Source of the DNA: Emticicia sp031378715 | Lineage (GTDB): Bacteria > Bacteroidota > Bacteroidia > Cytophagales > Spirosomataceae | Length of the DNA: 9,215 bases | Reading direction: 5' to 3' | Assembly: GCA_031378715.1 (NCBI GenBank) | Contig: JANNEN010000052.1 | Location: 1 to 9,215 of the forward strand | In this document: positions 1 to 6,362 of the stretch, one piece after another | Position numbering within the stretch: the stretch's first letter is position 1 | How the letters are laid out: each line of letters begins with the position of its first letter | Made by a program: the position numbers and the translations under genes | Notes under the pieces: generated by a model | Told to the model about the DNA's origin: nothing | Databases searched by the model: none | Seen by the model: the letters and a program-made list of their open reading frames with translations, nothing else

Positions 1-2
1 GA

Positions 3-68
3 AATTACGAAAAAGAAGATTATATCTATGAGAAATATGCCGAATCAGTAGCGTTGGAACTTGCCTAA
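3..68 (+). CDS. C-terminal end of an unidentified protein (5' part outside the window)
   Basis: Only the last 21 codons and a TAA stop (66-68) are present. The tail reads NYEKEDYIYEKYAESVALEL plus a final Ala, which is acidic, aromatic-rich and probably helical. The other two + frames hit stops at once, and the hairpin terminator three bases after this stop supports it as the end of a real gene. The fragment is too short to name a family. It converges on hslV. Confidence 0.6.
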   Translation, partial: NYEKEDYIYEKYAESVALELA

Positions 69-70
69 CA

Positions 71-108
71 AAAACGCCAAACGAATAATCTTCGTTTGGC
101 GTTTTTTT
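71..108 (+). terminator. Intrinsic terminator, possibly bidirectional
   Basis: A perfect 15-bp stem (71-85 pairing with 91-105), a 5-base TAATC loop, then a run of seven T (102-108) on the + strand. It begins three bases after the stop of the + strand partial gene, so it terminates that transcript. Read on the minus strand the same stem is followed by five T, a G and two T, so it could also stop leftward transcription leaving hslV, whose stop lies about 75 bases away. Confidence 0.88.
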
Positions 109-111
109 CTA

Positions 112-173
112 AGCCGTTGTTGGTGTCCTCACTGATAATTGTAGCCGTTGTCAATGTCCACACTGACAACCAT
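112..173. repeat. Two degenerate 31-bp tandem copies of a palindromic intergenic element
   Basis: Copy 1 (112-142) and copy 2 (143-173) both begin AGCCGTTGT, then share TGTCC and CACTGA at the same offsets, with scattered substitutions and no gaps. Copy 2 contains an almost perfect palindrome: GTTGTCAATGT (147-157), CC, ACACTGACAAC (160-170). In minus-strand RNA the single mismatch becomes a G-U pair, so a hairpin could form just after the hslV stop. Copy 1 keeps only traces of the palindrome. No T run follows, so it is not a standard terminator. It resembles a dispersed REP-type element, but only a genome-wide count can show that. Confidence 0.6.
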
Positions 174-180
174 ATCTAAA

Positions 181-714
181 TCAAAGCGTTTCAATAATAA
201 TATTATGATTAGTATAAATACAAATATCGGCTGCAATATTTAGGCTTTCTTGCACCATTTGTTCGGCGGTCATCTCGGTGGCGTGTCGTTGCAAGGCAAT
301 CGCTGCTGATTGGGCGTACATACTGCCCGAGCCGATGGCCGCAATCTGATTATCGGGTTCGAGTACATCGCCCGTTCCCGAAATAATAAGTATTTCAGAT
401 TCATTGGCCACAATTAGCATGGCTTCTAATTTTCGTAGAAATCGGTCTGTCCGCCAGTCTTTTGCCAGTTCTATGGCGGCACGTTTCATATTTCCGCCGT
501 AGGCATTTAGTTTTTCTTCAAAACGCTCAATAAGCGTAAAAGCATCGGCCGTCGAACCCGCAAAACCTGCCAATATTTTTCCGCCGTAAAGTTTTCGTAC
601 TTTTCTGACATTACTTTTGGCAATCGTATTGCCCATTGTCGCTTGTCCATCGGCTCCGAGAGCCACTTTTCCATTATGAATTACTCCGAGTACTGTTGTT
701 GCGTGAATTGTCAT
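181..714 (-). CDS. hslV: ATP-dependent protease proteolytic subunit HslV (ClpQ)
   Basis: HslV is the threonine peptidase of the cytoplasmic HslUV (ClpYQ) protease, a proteasome-like double hexamer that degrades proteins unfolded by the HslU ATPase. The 177-residue product aligns along its length with E. coli HslV: TTVLGV...GADGQATMGNT near the N-terminus, GFAGSTADAFTL, ELAKDWRTDR.LRKLEA, and IAAIGSGSMYAQSAA with DICIYTNH near the end. By alignment the nucleophile is Thr6, so a short MTIHA propeptide must be removed before activity, whereas E. coli removes only Met. The ATG (712-714) directly follows the TAA of the upstream small gene, with no gap, suggesting translational coupling. hslU is not in the window. 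The stop is TGA at 181-183. Confidence 0.96.
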   Translation of the reverse strand: MTIHATTVLGVIHNGKVALGADGQATMGNTIAKSNVRKVRKLYGGKILAGFAGSTADAFTLIERFEEKLNAYGGNMKRAAIELAKDWRTDRFLRKLEAMLIVANESEILIISGTGDVLEPDNQIAAIGSGSMYAQSAAIALQRHATEMTAEQMVQESLNIAADICIYTNHNIIIETL

Positions 715-1200
715 TTATTTAAAATATTTTCGTTTTACTTTACTGTTATATTCCATAACCGCCTCACTTTTTGTTCTTTGCCCAAAATTAAAAGCTAAAC
801 CACCAAGACCAACTATTCCAATTGACAGTATTTGGTTTCCATAATTCGGACTACGTACTGTTGCTGGGAAACCACCAAATGTGGTAGTTTGTATTTTAGT
901 GTCAGGTATTAGCCAAGTTGAAGCTATGAGTAGGATAGCACTAATTTTGATTAATTTTGATTTTCTTAAAAGATTGATTGAATTTGCTGCTTTTTCTTCT
1001 TTGAAAAGTGAGTTTAGGGCAAAAGAGTTGAGTCGTGTGTTATTTTTTTGAGTGTAGTAGCGATAACCCAAAAAAGTAGTTTTCTCAGCTTTTATTAGTT
1101 TATCAAAGTAAACTTGATTGGAAATTGGTGTAGTTTGAGCAAACGAAATAGTAATCGTTGCTGTTAGAATTAGATAAATTAACTTTATTTTTTGGTTCAT
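715..1200 (-). CDS. Small exported or membrane protein of unknown function, directly upstream of hslV
   Basis: I do not recognise this 161-residue protein. Residues 1-21 form a typical signal peptide (basic MNQKIK, hydrophobic core, likely cut at SFA/Q). Residues about 31-81 are charged and polar and could be helical. Two hydrophobic segments follow (about 83-99 and 122-139), separated by a Thr/Gly-rich stretch. The last 20 residues are basic and include an AVMEYNSK motif. It is probably anchored in the inner membrane or envelope. Its TAA stop abuts the ATG of hslV, so the two are very likely co-transcribed, but an envelope protein and a cytoplasmic protease share no obvious task. The start is the ATG at 1198-1200, preceded by an A run and no clear Shine-Dalgarno. 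A hypothetical gene, but the coupling and signal peptide argue that it is real. Confidence 0.75.
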   Translation of the reverse strand: MNQKIKLIYLILTATITISFAQTTPISNQVYFDKLIKAEKTTFLGYRYYTQKNNTRLNSFALNSLFKEEKAANSINLLRKSKLIKISAILLIASTWLIPDTKIQTTTFGGFPATVRSPNYGNQILSIGIVGLGGLAFNFGQRTKSEAVMEYNSKVKRKYFK

Positions 1201-1312
1201 TTTTTTTATTAATGGAATAGAGGCTGATACACTTAAGAACGCTGCAGTTTGATTTGTACAGAGAAAAGTTTCAAGCTACTTAATCTTTCATTTTAATAAA
1301 TCTAACAAGTTT
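1201..1312. other. Intergenic stretch with no identified signal
   Basis: This 112-bp spacer lies between the downstream nuclease-like gene and the small membrane-protein gene. I looked for a TAnnTTTG element on the minus strand and for a hairpin followed by a T run, and found neither. The promoter of the membrane protein and hslV pair is therefore not located. It may be a non-consensus promoter here, or transcription may read through from upstream. Confidence 0.4.
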
Positions 1313-1912
1313 TCATTTATAAAAATCTACTACATCTTGCAAAACCCCAAGAAGTTCGCTCAAATTATTGAGGTAATATCGCTTGGTGTCGATACTTATA
1401 AAGTTACCATCTAATCTCAAAAAAAGCCACTCAAAACCAGAAGTAACCGCACCGTAAATTATTTTAGTATTATTATTTCTTCGTTCATTAAAAATTTGTG
1501 CTGCCACCATTTCGGCGGCACATTGGGCAATGCCATTATCGACATTATCTCGCTTTGCTTCGACCATGCAAAAAATCGGTGCTTCAATTATTGGAGAGTC
1601 AGGTTTTTTAGATAACATATAATCACAAATACCTTTTAGACCCTTAGTTTTATCAACATCAAAAGTGTATCCTGCATAATATGTGAATGAATAGTTGTTT
1701 TTAGATAATATTTCATTCAATATTGGTGTCGTTATTAATTGAGATTTAGATGCTTCACTTCCTAATGGAACATGATTCGAATGAGCCAAGTCTTCTAATA
1801 AATGATTACTTGGTGTAATCAATTTAGGGTTAAAATTTAGTGATTTATAACCAAAATCATAACCAATTTCTCTTAAATCTTCAAATGTAAACTGCGAATA
1901 TGACTTGCTCAT
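1313..1912 (-). CDS. PD-(D/E)XK nuclease-like protein, paralogue A
   Basis: A 199-residue protein of unknown function and the downstream member of a tandem pair. The core fits a PD-(D/E)XK nuclease fold: Glu53 (PLGSE) in a probable helix, Asp97 in GLKGICDY, then the strand APIFCMVEAK carrying Glu118 and Lys120, and Gln130 in the following helix (GIAQCAAEMVAAQ). The D-x20-E-x-K spacing and the VEAK strand are typical of this fold. From memory it resembles uncharacterised proteins of about 200 residues in cyanobacteria and Bacteroidota annotated as restriction-endonuclease-like; the family has no established role that I know of. There is no signal peptide or membrane segment, so it is cytoplasmic. 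No methyltransferase or other restriction partner is adjacent. It is about 71% identical to paralogue B without gaps. The stop is TGA. Confidence 0.8.
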   Translation of the reverse strand: MSKSYSQFTFEDLREIGYDFGYKSLNFNPKLITPSNHLLEDLAHSNHVPLGSEASKSQLITTPILNEILSKNNYSFTYYAGYTFDVDKTKGLKGICDYMLSKKPDSPIIEAPIFCMVEAKRDNVDNGIAQCAAEMVAAQIFNERRNNNTKIIYGAVTSGFEWLFLRLDGNFISIDTKRYYLNNLSELLGVLQDVVDFYK

Positions 1913-1986
1913 CTTTTAGGGCCTATTAAAACTATTACTACGTGTATTGATTGCATATATTTTGTTTTCCAAACGAATATATTTTG
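1913..1986. other. Spacer between the two nuclease-like genes with a 10-bp direct repeat
   Basis: This 74-bp AT-rich spacer holds two exact copies of ATATATTTTG (1955-1964 and 1977-1986), starting 22 bp apart, about two helical turns. I see no TAnnTTTG element and no terminator, so paralogue A is probably read from the same transcript as paralogue B. The direct repeat could be a binding site or chance in AT-rich sequence. Confidence 0.4.
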
Positions 1987-2586
1987 TCACTTATAAAAAT
2001 CTACTACATCTTGCAAAACACCAAGAAGTTCGCTCAAATCATTCAAATAATAACGTTTTTTATCAATACTGACGAAATTTCCTTCTAACTTTAAAAAAAG
2101 CCATTCTAATCCTGAGGTAACTGCACCGAAGATAATTGTAGTATTATTATTTCTTCTTTCGTTAAAAATTTGTGCTGCGACCATTTCGGCGGCACATTGG
2201 GCTATTCCATCTTCAATATCATCTTTTTTTGCTTCAACCAAGAGAAATATTGGTGCATCAACCATTGGTGAGTCTGGTTTTTTTGTAAGTATATAATCAC
2301 AAATACCCTTTAAACCCTTGGTTTTATCAACGTCAAACGAGTATCCCGCAAAAAAAGTAAACTCGAAGTTATTCTTAACCAAGATTTCACTTAAAATAGG
2401 AGCTGTAATGAACTGGGATTTTGCCGTTTCGCTACCGAGTGGTAATCTTAAATTAGTTTCTAATGTTTTCTTTAAAAATTCGCTTGGTTCAACTCTATTT
2501 CCTGAAAAAGCAATGTTTTTCAATCCAAAATCAATATTGATAGCTTCTAAATCTTCATAGGTAAACTGCGAATATGACTTGCTCAT
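1987..2586 (-). CDS. PD-(D/E)XK nuclease-like protein, paralogue B
   Basis: A 199-residue protein and the upstream member of the pair. All candidate catalytic positions match paralogue A: Glu53, Asp97 (GICDY), Glu118 and Lys120 (LLVEAK), and Gln130 (GIAQCAAEMVAAQ). Both copies therefore look intact rather than one being a decayed relic. Identity to A is about 30% over residues 21-50 but about 88% over residues 131-199; the first nine residues (MSKSYSQFT) are identical. The ATG (2584-2586) lies 43 bases after the pdhC stop with no visible terminator or promoter between them, so expression from the pdhC transcript is possible. It is likely a cytoplasmic DNA-acting enzyme by fold; substrate and role are unknown. 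Confidence 0.8.
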   Translation of the reverse strand: MSKSYSQFTYEDLEAINIDFGLKNIAFSGNRVEPSEFLKKTLETNLRLPLGSETAKSQFITAPILSEILVKNNFEFTFFAGYSFDVDKTKGLKGICDYILTKKPDSPMVDAPIFLLVEAKKDDIEDGIAQCAAEMVAAQIFNERRNNNTTIIFGAVTSGLEWLFLKLEGNFVSIDKKRYYLNDLSELLGVLQDVVDFYK

Positions 2587-2629
2587 ATGTGTGATTTTTT
2601 ATAAGTTCCAGCTCCTTTTGCTAAGAGTG

Positions 2630-4267
2630 CTACACCAACATTCGGTAAGGTTCTTCCAATAATTGCTTTAAGGTTACCAAAAATGCCGCTCCCGTTGCTC
2701 CATCTACTACTCGGTGGTCGCAGGTAAGGGTTACTTTCATTACGTTGGTGGGATAAAACTGCCCGTTTTTGACGGCTACAATTTCTTTGATTCCGCCCAC
2801 CGACAAGATACACGATTCGTTCTTAGGATTATTGATAATTGACGTAAAAGATTCAATACCAAACATTCCTAAGTTACTGACCGTAAAAGTGTTGCCCTCC
2901 CAGTCTTTGGGTTGAAGTTTACCATTCTTGGCTTTTCCGCCCAAATCTTTTGTAGTGGCCGCTAAAACTGATAGAGGTAAAGTGTCTGCAAATCGAATAA
3001 CTGGCACAACCAAACCATCAGGAATCGCTACGGCCATGCCGATATGCACGTGGGCGTTGCGTCTGATATGGTCTTCACGCCACGAAGCGTTTACGTTCGG
3101 GTGTTTTTTGAGTGCCACACCGCAGGCTTTCAAAATCAAGTCGTTGAAAGAAATTTTCACTGGTGATGCTTCATTCATTACTTCACGGGCTTGCATGGCT
3201 TTGTCCATACAAATCTCCATTGTGAGCTGAAAATCAACGGCCGACGATTGTGAATCTGCCAAACTACGGGCAATCGCTTTTCGCATTTGGGTCAATGGGA
3301 TTTCTTCAAAACTCTCCGTTCCCGCAGCAATAGTGCTTGTAGAATCCTGTGGAGCAGTTGAAACCGAAGGCTTGGCAGCAGGAGTGAAGTTATCAACGTC
3401 CGATTTTACGATACGTCCACCTTCGCCCGTGCCGCTAATATCAGCTAATTGAACACCTTTCTCTTCGGCTATTTTCTTTGCCAAAGGCGATGCCAATATT
3501 CTACCATTTGTATTTGATGCTTGTAAAACGGCTGCTGGGGCGGTTTTTGGGGTTTCGGTTGTTGGCAAAGCGGGGGCTGTCGCAGGTACTAATTCTTTTA
3601 CAGGAACTGCCACTGGGGTAGGAGTTAAACCGCCCAAAAGTGCCTGATAGTTTGCTCCTTCTTCACCGATTACGGCTATGATGGCATTGATTTTAGCGGC
3701 TTGCCCGTTTTCAACTCCGATATAAAGTAAAGTACCATCTTCGTAGGCTTCGAGTTCCATGGTGGCTTTATCGGTTTCGATTTCGGCCAAAATATCACCT
3801 GATTTTATTTTATCCCCAACTTTTTTGAGCCAAGTATGAATCACGCCCTCGGTCATGGTATCGCTCAATAGCGGCATCGTCACTACTTTCGCCTTAATAC
3901 TCGAAGTATCAACCATCGGAATCATCGGTGTGGCGGGTACGGTAGTCACGGGTTTTATTTCAATCGCAGTTTCTACGGCAGGTACGTTTGGGGTGGCATC
4001 ACCGCTCAAAAGTGCTTGAAAATCTTCGCCAGGTTTTCCGATTACGGCCATAACTGCATCAACGGGAACTGCCTGACCTTTCTCTACTCCTATATAAAGT
4101 AGCGTTCCGTCGTAATAAGATTCCATGTCCATGGTTGCCTTATCGGTTTCGACTTCCGCCAAAATATCACCAGATTTTACAACATCACCTACTTTCTTGT
4201 TCCATGCCGCAATAACACCTTCTGTCATGGTGTCACTCATTTTGGGCATTCTGATTACTTCTGCCAT
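2630..4267 (-). CDS. pdhC: Pyruvate dehydrogenase complex E2, dihydrolipoyllysine acetyltransferase
   Basis: E2 transfers the acetyl group from lipoyl-lysine to CoA and forms the core of the cytoplasmic pyruvate dehydrogenase complex. The 545-residue product has two lipoyl domains (about 2-80 and 126-205), each with an ETDKAT loop; the lipoylated lysines are Lys43 and Lys167. Pro/Ala/Thr-rich linkers follow each. A peripheral-subunit-binding domain spans about 256-293 (ILASPLAKKIAEEKGV...SGTGEGGRIVKSD). The acyltransferase domain covers about 320-545, ending in DHRVVDG with catalytic His518 and Asp522. I start it at the ATG at 4265-4267 (MAEVIRMPKMSDTM), the usual lipoyl-domain start; an upstream in-frame ATG at 4306 adds 13 unrelated residues and overlaps the likely 5' leader. 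E1 and E3 genes are not in the window. The stop is TAG. Also called aceF. Confidence 0.95.
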   Translation of the reverse strand: MAEVIRMPKMSDTMTEGVIAAWNKKVGDVVKSGDILAEVETDKATMDMESYYDGTLLYIGVEKGQAVPVDAVMAVIGKPGEDFQALLSGDATPNVPAVETAIEIKPVTTVPATPMIPMVDTSSIKAKVVTMPLLSDTMTEGVIHTWLKKVGDKIKSGDILAEIETDKATMELEAYEDGTLLYIGVENGQAAKINAIIAVIGEEGANYQALLGGLTPTPVAVPVKELVPATAPALPTTETPKTAPAAVLQASNTNGRILASPLAKKIAEEKGVQLADISGTGEGGRIVKSDVDNFTPAAKPSVSTAPQDSTSTIAAGTESFEEIPLTQMRKAIARSLADSQSSAVDFQLTMEICMDKAMQAREVMNEASPVKISFNDLILKACGVALKKHPNVNASWREDHIRRNAHVHIGMAVAIPDGLVVPVIRFADTLPLSVLAATTKDLGGKAKNGKLQPKDWEGNTFTVSNLGMFGIESFTSIINNPKNESCILSVGGIKEIVAVKNGQFYPTNVMKVTLTCDHRVVDGATGAAFLVTLKQLLEEPYRMLV

Positions 4268-4310
4268 TTTATAAAATTTGCTTAGATTTTGAATTGTAAA
4301 TTTCAACCCT

Positions 4311-4318
4311 CAAAAATA
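4311..4318 (-). promoter_or_regulatory. Candidate -7 element of the pdhC promoter
   Basis: The minus strand reads TATTTTTG, a full match to the Bacteroidota -7 consensus TAnnTTTG, 43 bases upstream of the pdhC ATG and downstream of the lepA terminator. No matching TTG or TTTG element is found 19-21 bases further upstream, so the call rests on the -7 box and its position alone. It would give a leader of roughly 35-40 bases. Confidence 0.4.
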
Positions 4319-4403
4319 TAACAAAGTAGCCAAAACTCATCGAAAACCTATGAGAAAGTTTGTAATTAGTTTGACTTTTTCTTTTTATGTATTTGAGTGA
4401 TAC

Positions 4404-4439
4404 ACAAAAAAACCTTAAAAATGCAGGTTTTTAAGGTTT
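4404..4439 (-). terminator. Intrinsic terminator of lepA
   Basis: A perfect 12-bp stem (4410-4421 pairing with 4428-4439) with a 6-base loop starts about 15 bases past the lepA stop. On the minus strand it is followed by an unbroken run of seven T that begins within the last stem pairs. It separates lepA from pdhC. Confidence 0.85.
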
Positions 4440-4454
4440 CCGTGAAAAGTTTTT

Positions 4455-6245
4455 TTAGTTGTTTATCTTTAAAATCGCCATAAAAGCGTCTTGTGGCACC
4501 TCTACTGTACCGATTTGACGCATACGTTTCTTGCCTTTTTTCTGTTTTTCCAAAAGTTTTCTTTTTCGGGATATATCCCCACCGTAACATTTTGCCGTTA
4601 CGTCTTTTCGGACAGCTTTTACGGTTTCACGAGAAATAATTTTTGCCCCAATTGCGGCCTGAATCGCAATATCAAACTGCTGGCGGGGGAGGAGTTCACG
4701 GAGTTTTTCGCACAATTTTTTGCCCCAATCGTGGGCTTTATCTCGGTGAACGATGGCCGAAAGTGCATCAACGGGGTCACCGTTGAGTAGAATATCCAAC
4801 TTTACCAACGAAGATTCACGGTAGCCAATCAAGTGATAATCAAGCGATGCATAGCCGCGGGAGATAGTTTTTAGTTTATCAAAAAAGTCAAAAACAACTT
4901 CCGAAAGTGGCAACTCGAATGTTAGCTCAACCCGTGTGGCGGTCAAGTATATTTGATTTTTGAGCAAACCTCGCTTGTCCATGCACAAGCCAATAATTGG
5001 CCCAACGTAGTCGGCGGCCGTAATGATTTGGGCATTAATATAAGGTTCCTCAATCCAGTTGATTAAATTTGGGTCGGGCATTTCGGACGGAGCCGAAACT
5101 GACATGTATTCATCTTTTTTGTTTACCACATGAAACTTTACCGAAGGTACAGTCGTCAGAACGGTCATATCGAACTCTCTTTCGAGGCGTTCTTGCACGA
5201 TTTCCATGTGCAACATTCCCAAGAAGCCACATCGAAAACCGAAGCCCAAAGCCGCTGAGGTTTCGGGTTCCCAAATCAAGGCGGCATCGTTAAGTTGAAG
5301 TTTTTCCATGGCATCACGCAAATCCTCAAACTCCGAGGTATCAACTGGGTAAATGCCAGCAAAAACCATTGGTTTTACTTCCTCAAAACCCTTAATTATT
5401 TCTTTCGTAGGGTTATCTACCTGCGTAATCGTATCACCTACTTTCACTTCTTTGGCTACTTTTATGCCCGAAATGATATAGCCCACATCACCACAATCAA
5501 CGTAGTCACGGGGTTCTTTCGTTAATCGCAAAATACCTACTTCATCGGCAAAATATTCTTTGCCCGTGGCGATAAACTTTACTTTATCTCCCTTATTAAT
5601 TCGTCCATTTTTCACCCGAAATATTACCTCAATTCCTCTGAATGAATTGAAAGTTGAGTCAAAAATCAATGCTTGCAATGGTGCTTTTGGGTCACCAATG
5701 GGGGCTTTTATTCGGTGAATGATGGCCGCCAAGATTTCGTTAATACCAATGCCCTCTTTGGCACTTGCGGGAATAATCGAATCACGGTCGCAACCAATCA
5801 AGTCCACGATTTGGTCTTTGACTTCTTCGGGCATTGCCCCAGGCAAATCAATTTTATTGAGTACTGGAATGATTTCGAGGTTATGGTCGAGAGCCAAGAA
5901 GAGATTGCTAATTGTCTGAGCTTCAATGCCTTGTGCGGCATCGACAACTAACAAAGCACCCTCACAAGCCGCAATCGAACGAGAAACTTCGTAGCTAAAA
6001 TCAACGTGACCTGGGGTGTCGATGAGGTTCAGCACGTAATCCTCGCCCTCAAACTTGTAGTTCATCTGAATTGCGTGGCTTTTAATCGTGATGCCACGCT
6101 CACGCTCCAATTCCATATCGTCGAGTACTTGGGCTTGCATATCTCGCCCCGATACTGTTCCAGTAAATTGTAATAAGCGGTCGGCCAAGGTGCTTTTTCC
6201 GTGGTCGATGTGGGCAATAATGCAAAAATTACGAATATTTTTCAT
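4455..6245 (-). CDS. lepA: Elongation factor 4 (LepA), ribosome-associated GTPase
   Basis: LepA (EF-4) is a translational GTPase that binds the 70S ribosome, associated with back-translocation and ribosome assembly. The 596-residue product has the usual length. The G domain shows G1 AHIDHGKS (11-18), the switch sequence RERGITIKS (48-56), G3 DTPGH (76-80, with catalytic His80), G4 NKID (130-133) and G5 SAKEG. EF-G-like domains follow (GFGFRCGFLGMLHMEIVQERLEREF is typical), then the LepA-specific basic C-terminal domain (CYGGDISRKRKLLEKQKKGK...). I start it at the ATG at 6243-6245 (MKNIRNFCIIAHIDHGK), the family N-terminus; an in-frame ATG at 6290 would add 15 unrelated residues. It appears to be transcribed alone, ending at the terminator just downstream. 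The stop is TAA. Confidence 0.97.
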   Translation of the reverse strand: MKNIRNFCIIAHIDHGKSTLADRLLQFTGTVSGRDMQAQVLDDMELERERGITIKSHAIQMNYKFEGEDYVLNLIDTPGHVDFSYEVSRSIAACEGALLVVDAAQGIEAQTISNLFLALDHNLEIIPVLNKIDLPGAMPEEVKDQIVDLIGCDRDSIIPASAKEGIGINEILAAIIHRIKAPIGDPKAPLQALIFDSTFNSFRGIEVIFRVKNGRINKGDKVKFIATGKEYFADEVGILRLTKEPRDYVDCGDVGYIISGIKVAKEVKVGDTITQVDNPTKEIIKGFEEVKPMVFAGIYPVDTSEFEDLRDAMEKLQLNDAALIWEPETSAALGFGFRCGFLGMLHMEIVQERLEREFDMTVLTTVPSVKFHVVNKKDEYMSVSAPSEMPDPNLINWIEEPYINAQIITAADYVGPIIGLCMDKRGLLKNQIYLTATRVELTFELPLSEVVFDFFDKLKTISRGYASLDYHLIGYRESSLVKLDILLNGDPVDALSAIVHRDKAHDWGKKLCEKLRELLPRQQFDIAIQAAIGAKIISRETVKAVRKDVTAKCYGGDISRKRKLLEKQKKGKKRMRQIGTVEVPQDAFMAILKINN

Positions 6246-6273
6246 TGAAACGTTTCTTGAATTAAATGTTTTT

Positions 6274-6306
6274 TTTGAGTTCAAAATCAAGTATTAGCAA
6301 CTCAAA
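6274..6306 (-). promoter_or_regulatory. Candidate hairpin in the lepA leader
   Basis: An exact 8-bp inverted repeat (TTTGAGTT and AACTCAAA) with a 17-base loop lies 29-61 bases upstream of the lepA start. If transcription begins near the -7 box at 6355-6362, the hairpin sits in the leader RNA. An 8-bp AT-rich stem with a large loop is weak, and its function is a guess. Confidence 0.25.
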
Positions 6307-6320
6307 GGAGTTTAGTTTGC

Positions 6321-6335
6321 CAAGTTTAAAACTTG
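6321..6335. promoter_or_regulatory. 15-bp palindrome upstream of lepA
   Basis: CAAGTTT, a central A, then AAACTTG forms a perfect palindrome about 76 bases before the lepA ATG and 20 bases downstream of the candidate -7 box. Its form and position suit an operator for a dimeric regulator, but the protein is unknown and AT-rich DNA yields such palindromes by chance. Confidence 0.25.
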
Positions 6336-6354
6336 ACGAGTACTCAAATGTTTG

Positions 6355-6362
6355 CAAAAATA
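6355..6362 (-). promoter_or_regulatory. Candidate -7 element of the lepA promoter
   Basis: The minus strand reads TATTTTTG, matching TAnnTTTG and identical to the octamer upstream of pdhC. It lies about 110 bases before the lepA ATG, implying a leader of roughly 100 bases that contains the inverted repeats noted above. No upstream TTG element is found at the expected distance. Confidence 0.3.

Noticed and set aside
2583..2813. Minus-strand 76-codon frame spanning the pdhC end
   Set aside because: It overlaps the conserved E2 catalytic domain in another frame and runs into the start of paralogue B. Its composition is not protein-like.
2318..3230. Plus-strand frames of 80 and 100 codons
   Set aside because: They are antisense to paralogue B and pdhC, with no family resemblance.
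4268..4306. 13-residue N-terminal extension of the E2 protein
   Set aside because: The lipoyl domain begins with MAEVIRMPKMSDTM at the internal ATG, and the extension would start close to the candidate promoter.
4366..4590. Minus-strand 74-codon frame overlapping the lepA end
   Set aside because: It overlaps the conserved LepA C-terminus in another frame and reads through the lepA terminator hairpin.
6246..6290. 15-residue N-terminal extension of LepA from an upstream ATG
   Set aside because: LepA proteins begin at MKNIRNFCIIAHIDHGK-like sequence, and the extra residues match nothing in the family.
4491..6297. Several plus-strand frames of 66-99 codons
   Set aside because: All are antisense to lepA, which explains the sequence fully. 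One extends just past the lepA start without any recognisable start signal.
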